A stretch of 64,000 nt of DNA from JANYJZ01 sp964523395 (GTDB taxonomy: Bacteria; Bacteroidota; Ignavibacteria; UBA10030; SZUA-254): contig CAZFXS010000009.1 in assembly GCA_964523395.1 (NCBI GenBank), positions 62,001-126,000 on the forward strand, written 5' to 3'. The stretch's first letter is position 1. Every line of letters begins with the position of its first letter. The notes beneath the pieces are model-generated. The model did not search any database, had not been told where the DNA came from, and saw only the letters and a program-made list of their open reading frames with translations. The translations under genes and the position numbers were made by a program. Shown here piece by piece: positions 9,501 to 18,100 of this stretch.

Positions 9501-11153
9501 AAAGCAAAGGTCGGCGCAAATATCACATCGTTCTCAGCATCACGGTATTTCATTACGCGTCCGAAATCGATTAGCGTTATCACTCCTGCAAAACCATGGG
9601 TTTCGCGCTTTGTCACGTCGTTGACTTGGTCCAGCGTTGACCTCACCGGTCCGGTGAACATACGCCTCTCCACAAACGGCGGAATAACATTTACCATATT
9701 ACTCACGGATGTTCCGAATACCGGCACACTCACGTGGCGGCTATCCGATGCAACACCGGTGGGAACAAACTGCAGAGTCCGAGTTGAATCAGCCTCTGAT
9801 GGTACGATATTCGGCACTTCGGGACCCTTCACTGTGGTTTCCGGACAATTGCCGTTAATTGTCCCGATGTCGACGTCTTTCATCTTCCCATCAGAACCAT
9901 ACCGCAGTACGTATTACCGGCTTGTCAGTTCGCCGGGCATTGTTGATACGACACAGCGCCTGCAGGAAATCATACCGGGCACACAGGGTACCGATTGGCG
10001 CATGTTCCGAGACAATGGATTGCCATCGGATTATCTTGTAGAGCTTCTGCCCACATCAACTATCGCAACCGGTGAAGGGTATTGGCTCCTGAAGAAAAAT
10101 AACCTTGACTATGCGGTGAATATGACAATGCCTCCTCTCGATACACTCGATGCCACGTTCGCCATTCCGCTACACACAGGATGGAATATCATCGCCAATC
10201 CGTTCGATAAAAATATCGCATGGACATCCGTGGTCCAGGTGAACTCCCTGGCATCCGCAACTCAGGCATACGGATACGATGGTTCATTTTCCTCCGTTGC
10301 AACACTTGAACCGTTCAAAGGCTACTATTTCTTTAACGAGACGAATGCGCCGTTTTTACGGATGCCCTATCCGTTCGGGTCTCCATCTCACAGTCCTGTG
10401 CAAATGCCGCCAATTGACTGGAAAGTTCAGCTCGCACTTGAATCGGACATCAACAGCGATCCGGAAAATTACATCGGCGTTTCGAAACAGGCAAGCGCCG
10501 GATATGACGAGACTGAAAGCCACAAGCCGCCGCTCTTCCTGGATCAGGGATTCCTCTACTTCGAGCGCCCAGCGTGGGATAAGAACTATTCGCTATTTAA
10601 CACCGATTTCCGTCCCGCAATTGGCGAAGGACAGACTTGGAATTTCGAAGTTTCGAAGAAACCCGGAACAAAAGGAAGCATAACATTCCGCGGCATCGAA
10701 ACAATTCCGGCGGAGTATGAGGTTGTGCTTATCAATTCATACAACAATGCGCCGTATAATCTGAGAGAGAACAGCACGTATACCTTTACCAGCGTTGTCC
10801 AGAAGATGCCGTTTAAGATGATTGTCGGAACGAAAGAATTTGTTGAGAAGGAACTCTCGAATGACGTGCCAGCGGAATTTGCTCTTGCGCAGAATTTCCC
10901 GAATCCGTTCAACTCGACAACTTCGATCAGCTTTAAACTTCCCAAGGAATCGAAAGTGCGGCTCGACATTTATTCGATTCTTGGGCAGCGCGTCACAACG
11001 CTTGCCGACGGCGTGTATCCGCAGGGAACTCATACGTTTGTCTGGCAAGGCGACGATCAGAACGGCCTTCCTGTCGCCAGCGGCGTGTATCTCTACCGTC
11101 TCCTCGACGGCGAGAACCTGATTCAAACGAAAAAAATGATTCTTACTAAATAG
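507..11153 (+). CDS. Giant repeat-built T9SS-exported surface protein (3548 aa)
   Basis: This is a very large secreted or surface-bound protein, probably an adhesin or structural protein. I chose ATG 507 because TGAGG lies six bases upstream and the product then opens with a clean signal peptide (MKTILTVLMLLMISQLALAQ); in-frame TTG 444 and ATG 492 are alternatives. Approximate layout: residues 20-185 N-terminal beta domain; 185-265 putative-Ig (He_PIG-like) domain; 270-1300 ten ~100-residue Ig-like modules, nine starting with a QxP motif and one divergent; 1300-1375 an InlB B-repeat-like unit; 1377-2925 ten ~150-residue modules each with a PxGRxxxVDG-type start, an RYxWSxWxD core and a GGTVxPPxxW / GYSFxxWSGxGxGSY half; 2927-3018 FN3-like; final ~90 residues a T9SS type A sorting domain (NFPNPFN, GVYLYRLL, KKMILTK). 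The modules resemble known adhesive stalks. Specific ligand unknown. Confidence 0.9.
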   Translation: MKTILTVLMLLMISQLALAQNPTYELVLKNDSLVSSTIYEFDIVLQRTGGTAFELASLQPIMTFNTGISSGSLTLSMNAGTSELNSSQQPTTMTINGNELRINPRVPPGAGSGTIISTSPGLRVGRFRLTSTTAFENQTADIAWKNDLNPFTRVFAYVSGVNTEITDSLTHLNQLANANLSVPFITTSSPLPGATSGTPYSQTLTISGGSTPYSFSLVSGTIAPGLSLSFSGNITGTPTTAGTFNFTVAVIDGADQTSNKEFSITTVPGSASKLVYIQQPTTTAVTATITPAVTVQLQDAASNNVTTAGVSTTIALSSGTGTLSGTLTQLTNASGIATFNNLSINQTGSKNLTTSSTGLTSALSNLFTITPGPVSQVAFIQEPTNTTAGSTISPSISVQLRDALGNNVTTAGVSITLSLTTGTGTLSGTTTRTTNGSGLAVFDDISINLAGSKNLTASSTSLTSDISNAFTIAVGPASVLAIIQQPTNTTAGVNISPSITVHVQDGFGNDVSGAGVSIDMTLSSGTGTLGGNTSRSTTGGGIATFNNLNITAAGVKVLTASSTGLTSAVSNSFTILPASASQVVFVQQPTNTAAGATITPAVTAQIRDTFGNDVATAGTSVTMSLSSGTGTLSGTTSQLTNSSGLATFSDLSINLSGAKNLTAASTGLTSAISSAFTISAGSATQVVFIQQPTNTTAGATISPSVTVQLRDGLGNNVSSAGVSITLSLSSGTGTLNGTTTQLTNASGLATFNNLSITAAGSKALTASSSGLTSAISNSFTISPATATTLVFLQQPTSTTAATVVTPAITTELRDNFGNTVPNAGVSITMALSSGTGTLSGTTVRTTDASGVATFNDLSINLVGSKALTASGSGLTPAVSNAFTISAGGATQVAFVQQPTTTTAGATISPSITVQLRDGAGNDVASAGVSVTLALTTGTGVLSGTLTQLTNASGLATFNDLSINLSGSKNITASSGGLTSAISSSFTINPASATQLVFIQQPTATAANSPITPAVTVQLRDNFGNNVTTSGVSVLMTLSSGSGALSGTTTQLTNGSGLATFSDLSINLTGAKAITASSSGLTSAISNSFNITIGAATQILVETAADGSGTVVPSQNVVSGNSITVFAISRDASNNFVANVAATSWLFQNSTGGIVGGDLVPSGDSRSATFTGHVTGTAQIRATSGVLTPTNSGTLTVIPGIQSKVVFVQQPSNGIAGAPIAPPVTVQLQDASNNNVASAGINVTLALASGTGTLSGTTTQATNGSGLATFNDLSINQTGAKTLSASSGGLTGAVSSSFTLSSYTITASAGANGSISPSGAVSVTHGNDQSFTITPNTGYSVSNVLVDGISVGAVTGYTFSNVTANHTIAASFSPNTLSITVSTTPSGRTITVDGINYTSPQTFSWTANTTHSIATDSLQNLSASTRYAWTSWNDAGARSHNVTPLVNTTYTATFKTQYLLTMNANTGGTVTPNTGFQDADSFIVINAIPNSGYSFSSWTGSGPGSASGGGTPRTIFMGGPITQTANFSLDDVLITVNTNPAGRTFRVDGALYSLPQTFSFQPGSIHTLSTDSIQAEVGGTRLLWSNWSDGQGLTHAFVVPSTNTTYTANFKRQYFLTMNAGTGGTVSPPSNWNDSAAVVAISATPSGGYSFSGWSGTGTGSYSGPANPSNVTMSGPITESASFTLFPVNITVNTNPPGRTFTVDGVQYTNSQSFVWSATQTHELSTTSPQGDTLTRYLWSSWSDGGAQTHNVAPIINTTYTVNFTTQHYLTMNAGTGGTVNPPNNWFNSGQVVAISATPGTGYSFGSWSGSGTGSYTGTNNPSSVTMNSPITETGNFTPNTIQVTVQTSPAGRSIIVDGVTYTAPQLFNWLANSNHSISTDSIQNGAAGTRYIWSGWNDAGARTHTVSSLVNTTFTATFSTQYLLTMNAGTGGSVNPPSDWFNSGQVVPISATATTGYTFSNWSGTGTGSYTGTNNPSSVTMNSPITETGNFTANNISVTVQTVPGGRTIIVDGTTYTAPQVFNWVANSNHTISTDTIQNGSAGTRYVWSSWSDSGARSHTVAPLVNTTYTVNFTTQYFLTMNANVGGTVLPPSGWYNSGDNVGITATANSGYSFINWSGVGSGSYSGGNNPGNVLMFGPITETANFVQNPYQVTIGTSPAGRAYRVNGTDYTTPQTFSVAPGNGLFLSIVTDPQPGTAGTQYAWSNWSDGGAINHFFVPASDSIVVASFTTQYLLTMNAGTGGTVNPTTNWYNSGTSVPITATPNVSYSFSSWTGSGSGSYTGPNNPSSVTMNGPITENASFTLFPVQVTVQSSPPGKTIIVDGTTYTSPQTFVFTSGTNHTIASDSIQSGSAGTRYLWTGWSDAGTRSHSVTVVKDTTFTVSFKTQFLLTTTAGTGGTVTPPTSYYDSAQVVPVTATPNGGYTFTGWTGTGTGSYTGPVNPANVTMHAPITQTAGFSLGSVQVTVQTVPGGRTIIVDGTTYTAPQVFNWVANSNHTISTDTIQNGSAGTRYVWSSWSDSGARSHTVAPSSDSTFVVNFTPQHYLTMIANTGGTASPPSGWVNAGTFVTITATQNTGYTFVSWSGSGSGSYSGGNNPGVLLMNGPITETANFTQNTVLVTIRTNPSGRTFVVNGNVYVSIFTFSLLPGSLHNISADSIQNLAGGVRYVFKSWSDSGALSHSIIIPSHDTTITANFGVQYALTTVPNPPTGGVTTPSGQTYYNIGDTATFSATENPGYLFMGWSGSFSGTQNPAKLLMNSAKTVTANFSPSAMITIATHPAGRTIVIDDSTYVAPRTFNWLLNTSHTIGTLTPQQLATPTQFLWNSWSDSGAISHTITAVKDTLIVADFTTQHYLYTVAGAGGSVTPVDGGWYNEHDTIGISATPDSGFGFIEWQGTGTGSYSGGNSDATIIMNGWIVESATFGLLLSPPSLAGIANGTTDVPLAPVLRWNSYPGATAYIVQVATDSLFNNTVFDSSTITDTTVQVNALRNLTTYYWRVKAKVGANITSFSASRYFITRPKSISVITPAKPWVSRFVTSLTWSSVDLTGPVNIRLSTNGGITFTILLTDVPNTGTLTWRLSDATPVGTNCRVRVESASDGTIFGTSGPFTVVSGQLPLIVPMSTSFIFPSEPYRSTYYRLVSSPGIVDTTQRLQEIIPGTQGTDWRMFRDNGLPSDYLVELLPTSTIATGEGYWLLKKNNLDYAVNMTMPPLDTLDATFAIPLHTGWNIIANPFDKNIAWTSVVQVNSLASATQAYGYDGSFSSVATLEPFKGYYFFNETNAPFLRMPYPFGSPSHSPVQMPPIDWKVQLALESDINSDPENYIGVSKQASAGYDETESHKPPLFLDQGFLYFERPAWDKNYSLFNTDFRPAIGEGQTWNFEVSKKPGTKGSITFRGIETIPAEYEVVLINSYNNAPYNLRENSTYTFTSVVQKMPFKMIVGTKEFVEKELSNDVPAEFALAQNFPNPFNSTTSISFKLPKESKVRLDIYSILGQRVTTLADGVYPQGTHTFVWQGDDQNGLPVASGVYLYRLLDGENLIQTKKMILTK
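1318..4410 (+). repeat. Tandem ~300-bp coding repeats (Ig-like modules)
   Basis: Ten consecutive modules of about 300 bp lie inside the giant gene. Nine begin with a variant of FIQQPTNTTAG and contain SGTGTLSGTTTQLTN and LTASSxGLTSAISN; the ninth in order (about 3790-4095) is divergent. At DNA level they have drifted apart, which points to old duplications. Confidence 0.85.
6498..6694 (+). repeat. 197-bp exact direct repeat, copy 1
   Basis: Reading both copies base by base, 6498-6694 is identical to 7896-8092 (offset 1398). The flanking bases differ on both sides. The copy lies in the fifth PxGR module of the giant gene and keeps the reading frame. Confidence 0.93.
7896..8092 (+). repeat. 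197-bp exact direct repeat, copy 2
   Basis: This is the identical partner of 6498-6694, in the eighth PxGR module. The two modules between the copies differ clearly from it, so the identity suggests recent gene conversion or duplication, not general conservation. Confidence 0.93.
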
Positions 11154-11161
11154 GTGAAGCC

Positions 11162-11695
11162 ATGAGTATCAATCGATTTTCCAAGTATAACCGGATTATT
11201 ACCAGCGGAATGCTTCCGCTTCTTATCCTGCTCCTTATCATAGATCCCGCCCTGGCAAAACAGGATCCGGCGCAGGGGGACGCTGTTCATCCGACAAACA
11301 TCAAGTGGAGCGTCAAGGATGACGTGATTATCATAAACTATGATCTCGCGTCAAACCCCGATTCAAAATATAAGGTTGACATCACGATGAAGCGGGAAAC
11401 GGACCCGGAGTTTACGGCTATACCGCTTTCGATAGAAGGAGATATCGGTGAAGGATATTTTGCAGGGACAAACAAGGAGATACGCTGGTATTACCGCCGC
11501 GATTACCCGCAGGGGTTTCAGGGAGAAGGATATTATTTTGAAATCAGTATCATCGAAACCGGGAAAGAAAGTGTGTGGCTGTATTATGCCATCGGCGCGG
11601 CGGCAGTAACCGGCGGCGTACTCGCATTCCTGATTAGCAAGAATCAGGGCGATATACCGGTCGGCACGATTCCGGGACCGCCGGGCAGGCCGTAA
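11162..11695 (+). CDS. Small membrane-anchored secreted protein of unknown function
   Basis: This 177-residue protein starts at ATG 11162, eight bases after the giant gene stops, so the two are almost certainly cotranscribed. A hydrophobic N-terminal segment (MLPLLILLLIIDPALA) looks like a signal peptide or anchor. The middle (WSVKDDVIIINYDLA, YKVDITMKRE) looks like a compact beta domain. A second hydrophobic stretch near residues 140-158 (VWLYYAIGAAAVTGGVLAFLI) should span the membrane and leaves a short Gly/Pro-rich tail (IPGPPGRP). I do not recognise the family. Context suggests a partner that helps export, anchor or stabilise the large upstream protein; that is inference only. A good Rho-independent terminator follows it. 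Confidence 0.75.
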   Translation: MSINRFSKYNRIITSGMLPLLILLLIIDPALAKQDPAQGDAVHPTNIKWSVKDDVIIINYDLASNPDSKYKVDITMKRETDPEFTAIPLSIEGDIGEGYFAGTNKEIRWYYRRDYPQGFQGEGYYFEISIIETGKESVWLYYAIGAAAVTGGVLAFLISKNQGDIPVGTIPGPPGRP

Positions 11696-11731
11696 GAAGG
11701 TAGATGACTGTCTTTCTTTCATAGTTTTAAG

Positions 11732-11757
11732 CGATGCTTCGACTCCGCTCAGCATCG
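11732..11757. repeat. REP-like palindrome with TTCGACTCCGCTCAG core
   Basis: Short arms CGATGC and GCATCG flank the core TTCGACTCCGCTCA. Related copies occur near 26653-26775 and 63535-63558, so this is an interspersed palindromic repeat and not part of the neighbouring genes. Confidence 0.7.
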
Positions 11758-11772
11758 TGACCCTAAGTTAAA

Positions 11773-11804
11773 AAATCCGGCCGGGAATATGGCCGGATTT
11801 TTTT
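11773..11804 (+). terminator. Rho-independent terminator after the giant-gene operon
   Basis: The arms AAATCCGGCC (11773-11782) and GGCCGGATTT (11791-11800) pair perfectly around an eight-base loop and are followed by a T run. It lies 78 bases after the small membrane gene. Confidence 0.85.
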
Positions 11805-11977
11805 ATGTTCTTTTTTGAAAGTAATCTCACCCCATTAAGGGAGAAAGGAGAAGCATTTTTTGGAATTGTATCTGTCTATTTGTAAATTAGGACGCATTTA
11901 ATCACCTACTCCCCTGCCGACACCACAAATCGGCAATTGCACTTGAAAATTGTAAATCAGCAATCGTAAATTCAAAT

Positions 11978-12049
11978 GGCGCTATCGTCTAACGGTTAGG
12001 ACGGAGCCCTCTCAAGGCTCAAATACGGGTTCGATTCCCGTTAGCGCTA
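11978..12049 (+). tRNA. tRNA-Glu (anticodon CTC)
   Basis: A full cloverleaf can be drawn: a seven-pair acceptor stem (GGCGCTA with TAGCGCT, closing G-T at the first pair), a short D stem GTC/GAC, an anticodon stem GAGCC/GGCTC with loop CTCTCAA giving anticodon CTC, and a T arm ACGGG-TTCGATT-CCCGT. The discriminator base is A and CCA is not encoded. A strong hairpin terminator follows directly. Confidence 0.93.
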
Positions 12050-12054
12050 CAAAA

Positions 12055-12091
12055 AAATCCCGACAACATTAGAATTGTCGGGATTTTTTAT
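12055..12091. terminator. Bidirectional terminator between tRNA-Glu and the convergent giant gene
   Basis: The 12-base arms AAATCCCGACAA (12055-12066) and TTGTCGGGATTT (12075-12086) pair perfectly, with an A run before and a T run after. It can therefore end both the plus-strand tRNA transcript and the minus-strand gene that stops at 12110. Confidence 0.85.
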
Positions 12092-12109
12092 TTACAAACC
12101 TCCTGCCTG

Positions 12110-15100
12110 CTATTTCACCAAGACCATTTTCTTTATCTGCATGAAGGTCCTGGTTGGATCCGCCGTACTGGTTGCTTCGAGGCGGTAGAAATAGACGCCT
12201 GACGATATCGACGACGCGTCCCATTCAGCGACTCTGAATCCCGAAGCCTCAATGCCGTTTGCAATTGCGGCAACTTCCTGTCCCAGAACGTTATAAATTA
12301 CCAGCGATACCTTGCTTTCCTCAGGGAGTTGATAGCGTATCATCGTTTTCGGATTGAAGGGATTAGGGTAATTCTGGTCAAGCGCGTACACTGTGGGGAC
12401 TGCCAACGGAATATGGTCCGCACTGAATCCGTCACCTGTGGGAGGAGGTGGCGGCAGCTCTTCCATACTCAGTTTCGATATATCAGTCATTGCCAGCGCC
12501 ATGTCGGCGGCACTCAGACGCACCTTAAGCGTGATCTGACAGTTCTGCGATGTCCTGATCCAGTAAGCTTTTCCTGCGCGGACAACCGAGTCGGCCGTGT
12601 ACCCGCCCTGGCCATACGCAAAGAACATGCTGATAAGGCTGTTGGGGGGATTTTGCATGACCTGCGGAACGGGAACATCACCAGAGATTCCACCGACAAG
12701 ATTCCATCCCGCACTGAGCGAAATCGTCACGCTGTCAACTGCTGAACCAGTGTATCCGATATCTCCTATCCCGCCGAAATTCACCCAGTAACCGACGCCG
12801 TTGTCCAGCGTATCGTCTTCGGTGTATCCGGCACCGGGTGTAAACCGGAACGCCTTGGAAAGTGCTGACGGATAGAGAGCGGTTTTCCTGCGATCCGGCG
12901 GTGCCAATGGAAGGGCGATCATGTTCCAGTTTGGTATCAGCGACTGCGTGAACTGCGCGAGACCATCGTCGAATGTTCCGCGGAAAATCATCGGCGATTG
13001 TATTGTGCCTCTGATAGTATCCGCTTTGAAGCTCATGGCAATGTCCGGCTGAACCGAGTATGTCAGCGTGGTCGAATCATGCCCGACACGGAATGATATC
13101 GGCTCACCGGAAGGAATATTGCTGAACACAGTCATAATCGCACGGTACTGGTCAAGCGATGGAATTTTGACAAACTGAGCTACACCTCGAAGTTCGGAAC
13201 CGACATATGCCATGAGCACCATGTCTCCCGATCCAATAATGGAATTTCCTTCTGCGATCGCACCTGCAATGGTCATGCTATGAGCATAGAGCGAAGGATC
13301 AACCTGATTACTGATAGTAGTGCTGACGCTCATCGGTTCCGCGGAAACGACCTTCGCCATGGTTGACTGGTTAAACGCCGGAATGGCAGACTGGGATGAC
13401 ATCAGCGAATTGTTTTGTCCGTTAACGTAGGTCAGATTCCCACCGTTCTTACTGAAGAGGCGGTAGCCCTCACCGGGCTCAAGCTGACTGGGAGATCCGA
13501 ACCACATACCGTCGGTCGGTGAGTACATCATCGAACCCGCCGAACCTTTCATTACGTCGCCCGCAGAAGAAGTCGGGTTCAACGAAGCGAGCGCCTGGCT
13601 TGCCGCAATGGAAGAAAGCGGCAGATAGCCGAGGTAATTCCATCCAGGCGCAACGGGAACAACAGTTGACGGGTTCACCGGAATGGCTGAAACCGAAAGC
13701 ACACTTGGCTTCGACCTGTAGAGCCTGTAACTTTCACCCGGCACCAGCGTGCCGATGGTGCCAATCCACGCCTGGCTTGCGGGAGAATACTGGCTCGATC
13801 CGTTCTTTCCGCTAATGATATCGCCCGAACTGCTGCTGTCGCGGATTGATGCAAGAACAGTGTCAATGCTTTTACCGGTAACATCAACGCCAAGTGATAT
13901 CCATGACCATCCCTTACCCACCGGAATTGACTGAACGACCATTCCACCCGGATTGGTACCTGTTGCATTAACAATCAGATAAATCGGCAATGCCATCGCA
14001 CCGGAGGTCGTTGCTGCATTTAATGAAGCGATGTGTGTTCCGTTCGGCAATGAAGCACTGGTTGTCAACGATATTACTTTATCCGAATTAGGAGGCAGAA
14101 CATGATGAAGCGGTGAGGTGGTCAGCCATGCGGGAAGCTCGGTCAGATCAACCTCCAGCGTATCCGATCCAAGATTGGAAAGTGTCGCATTCAGAACTTT
14201 GCTTTGCCCCTGCTGTGCTGCTGTGGCAATAGTACTTGGCGACCACGAAAGCGGGGCCGCACCGGTACCCACATTCACCGCAATCGTTAACGGAATGTGG
14301 GCGTTTGCAAGTGATGAGAAGGAAGACTCGGATCCTTTCAACGGAGGAACGGGAGTCATCGTCGCAAAGACAAGCACCTGGAATTCACCCACGCCGATCG
14401 AACCGCTGATGGTAAACGTAATCGGCAGCGAGCCGCCCGCGGGGATTACTCCGGAGGGCGGAGTAGCTTGTAGCCAGGGCGGCAAGCTGTCGATAGTAAA
14501 CTGAATCGGCTCGGTTGCAGAATTGTGCAGACTGGTAACAATAATGCCGCCCTCACCGACATTTAACAATGTTGTGGCAAGCGGAGAGTCCCACGTAACC
14601 ACGCTGTCACCGACATAAAATGCCCATGATACACCTTTCTGGAGGACATTCCCGTACAAATCGCGCACACCGCGTTCCACATTATTGATTAGGAAGGCAC
14701 CGGGAATTGTCATTTGATAGGTCTTGCCGCGCATTTCATCGAAAGAAACTCCGCGCGGAGTAAGCACAACCTGTGTCCCGTTGAAATTGCAGATAAAGTC
14801 TAGTGGGACTCGGACGCCGGCAAGAGCGTCCCGTAATTCAAAGCGATCCGAGGTCAATGCCGCGCAATCGATGAACTCATTAAATTCAACTTTAACATCA
14901 TCACCTGTTGAGAGAATCCCGTCCGTAGGCCAGGGATGCCCGAACACCAAAGGTGTAGAACGGTCAATTGTTCCGCGTACCACTGCGGAATAAAACGAGC
15001 CCAACGTTTTGCACCTCGTAACTGCCCGTAGTTTATATTTACCGTCAGGCAATCCGGAAGGAAGCACCCATGGGAATCCATATACTCCACCATCAAGGAC

Positions 15101-18100
15101 AACAGGAGCTCCTTCCTGTGTTTCCCATGTTCCATCCGGGTTGCGGAGGAATGTCGCCTGCGGAAGGTTTGTCCAGATCTGATCTGTTTCCCGCGCATAC
15201 TGCATGGCAATCTCTTCGAGGTCAGTATTCGATAGATCGAAATCAGCCATTGTAATTGGAAGAACGCCATTGCTCGAGCGGTTGACAATCCATCCATCAT
15301 CTGGATCGGCAATTCGGATTTCACTGCATGCTTGCTGGAAACGTACCGTAACGGTCGCCGTATCAACACCATAAAATGCCCCGCCATTCGAGAAAATGTC
15401 ATAATCACATTGGTTATAGACAAGAACTTTTAGATTCGGATAGATATATGCTTCGGGCCCACGTGTTACCGTGAGCGTTGCTACCTGCGTAGCTCCCGGA
15501 TCAACAGCATACTCCTGGCTAAAGTCACCATTAATTTTAATAACAGCACCGTCGGGGTTACTTGATTGCATCGGTACAATTTTATAAACCCAAAGTTCCT
15601 CTGATTCACTCATGTTTGAAAGATTCAATGTGAACGATGCCGTGCCTTGCGGATCAACATTGTTACGTTCAGCAGGCGCGACAGTAAGTTTCGGATTACT
15701 ACGCTGCAGTGTCCGCGGCAATGTTCCTGCATCAGGGTCAACAAACCACGGCTCCCACGGGCAGGAGGATCCGCCGCTGCGGAGATCAAACGCGACCGTA
15801 CCGTACTGCCTGTCTCTTTTGATATCGACTGAGAAAACATCTCCGAGGTCATTATCACCAAGCGTATAGCCTACCGTTGTGTACGTCGTAGTTGCTTCTG
15901 TGTTTGTAAACCCTGCCCTGAGCGCGAAGTTTACTATCACTTTAGCACTGCCGCCTGTCCCAGCAACTTTGAAACCGGCTTCCGCCGCAATCTCTTCTTC
16001 GATGGCAAGGCCAAAGTCAATGAATCTTGATTCACTTCTTGTCGAAGTGTTTGAATACGACACAAGCGGACCGGCATCAAAGCTCCGGTTTTCAAGAAAC
16101 TGCGCGGATGCCAGGTTCGCGACATTTTGATCAAGAATTTGTTGCCAGACATCGATGGAATTTTGAACTGAATCGGCACCAAACGTGTCACCCTCACCGA
16201 GCTTGATACCCTTAATAACCTCAAGAGTCGGCAGGAGGCTGTACCTGATAAAGTTTTCGCTGTAGATATATTTCGTGGCAAAACCATCTGCGGCCACGGC
16301 AAAGTTCGTGTCCCGAACTATTGTCGATCCCTCAAGCTTCAAAACATCCGTCAGCGCATAAATCAGATTGACTGCCCCACCGATGAAAACGTCACTTCGT
16401 GGGCCGTTAATCACTTCATTTTCGTCAGTGGAAAACCGTTCAGTCACACCAACGCAGACTTCATTTTCGTAACCGCCTTTCAGCGATTGCGAAACGTTTA
16501 TACTTTTAGTCAGACTTCCGATAGCTTCCTGCTCTTCTCCTACCTCTACTCCTAAGCCGGTTATAAGCAATAGTTTTGTTCCAAAAAAGGCAGTAGATGT
16601 AACTCCGGCGCCAACAGCTTCTTCAGCAAACATCGACCAGGTTACACAAGCATTATGTCCTGATTCAAGGAAGCTGGAACTTAAATCTCCCGGAGGATCA
16701 TGAAGCACGGTAAGCGGTAATTCTGGTGTAACCGTTGTGAATGTAGCAGGGCGCGGGCGCTCGCCAAGCACAAGAGCCCACTGTTCAAATGTCGGGAACT
16801 GGCCATCGACATCTGCCACAACTTCAAAGCGCTTCTGAAGCGGATGAGCTCCGCCGATGGCTATATTCGGAAGCCCGGGAATAAGCCTGAACACACCATA
16901 ACCAAGACTGTCCAGCCGGAGTGAATCTTCAGGTGACTCTCCCGTAATATCATTATGGATTTTGACGGTGACATTTTTCACCGGACAGGTGTTTGTATCG
17001 GCGCCATCGATATAACGCTCAAACACTCTGATGGTAAGATTAACGGTATTCAATGTCTGAAGCACGGGAACATTAATTGTTCCTCCTCCCAGCGGCAAGG
17101 TTATCGTTTGTGGCGCAGGAAAACCAAGAACTTCGATAAACGCCGGGGAATGATAAATAAATTCCAGTGTGTCCTCAAACGCGTTTGTTGAAGCATTCAG
17201 CAAGGAAAGATTTACGGGCTTTGACCCTTTTTCATCAAAGTATTCTTTGATGGCAAGATCCTGCGCCGGGTTTCCTGTGGAAACACTAGTGACTGTCGCG
17301 TTATAGTTTAATGGCGGAACTTCAATAACAGATGTCCCGGCAACCGTTACAGTTTCACTGAAGCAAAGATTGACGCTTTGCAGAAAAATTTTGACGGTGC
17401 CAATAGACGCGTCGCACCCTCCCATTGCGCGAAGCGTGAGTTTTGCTTTCGTGTAATCTTCAAAATGCAAGCTCGGAAGATTTTGATTGAGTGAATTAAT
17501 AACGTAACTCGGCGGCACAAACGTGTGACCCGTTTTTACCGGCACAATAGTATAATTCCCGGGCGCGCGGCTAATTGAATACTTTCCCTGCGCGTCGGTA
17601 ATAGTCGGAATGGTTTGTCCGTTCACCGTAAACCCTATGTTATCAGCAAAACAAACTCCTGATGCCGACTGATTTCCGAGATCCAAAAATTGTATTATTC
17701 CGCTCATCGTGAATGATGTCTGATCGGTAAAGTCGACTCCGTTAGCAACCGCCCCGCCGCTGGCAAGCGTAATGGAACGCGACGAGGGACTAAATTGGTG
17801 CATTGTGGAAAGAGTGTCTCCCTGCGGGATGGTCTTCGGGAATGACGTTGGAGTTGCCGGTGATATCTTTCGCGGCGTCACAGTAAATTGCTGGCTGCTG
17901 CCATACGTAACTTTTGAAATCGAATATCCACCCGATGCATTTGTAAACGCACCGTTGTATACCGGCGCGACTGTGTTCACACTGATAGCATTGATAAGTG
18001 TGCCATGTCTCGAGTTTTGGGAATAGTCGGGAACAATTGTTCCCACCGCGACATCCATGGGATAATACGCGAGCAGATTTATGTTGCTTGTCAGTAATCT

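Noticed and set aside
11978..12049. Integrative element inserted at tRNA-Glu
   Set aside because: No integrase and no repeat of the tRNA 3' end were found in the window.
14118..15869. Plus-strand ORFs inside the second giant gene
   Set aside because: The minus-strand frame is continuous with clear domains; these are shadows without ribosome sites.
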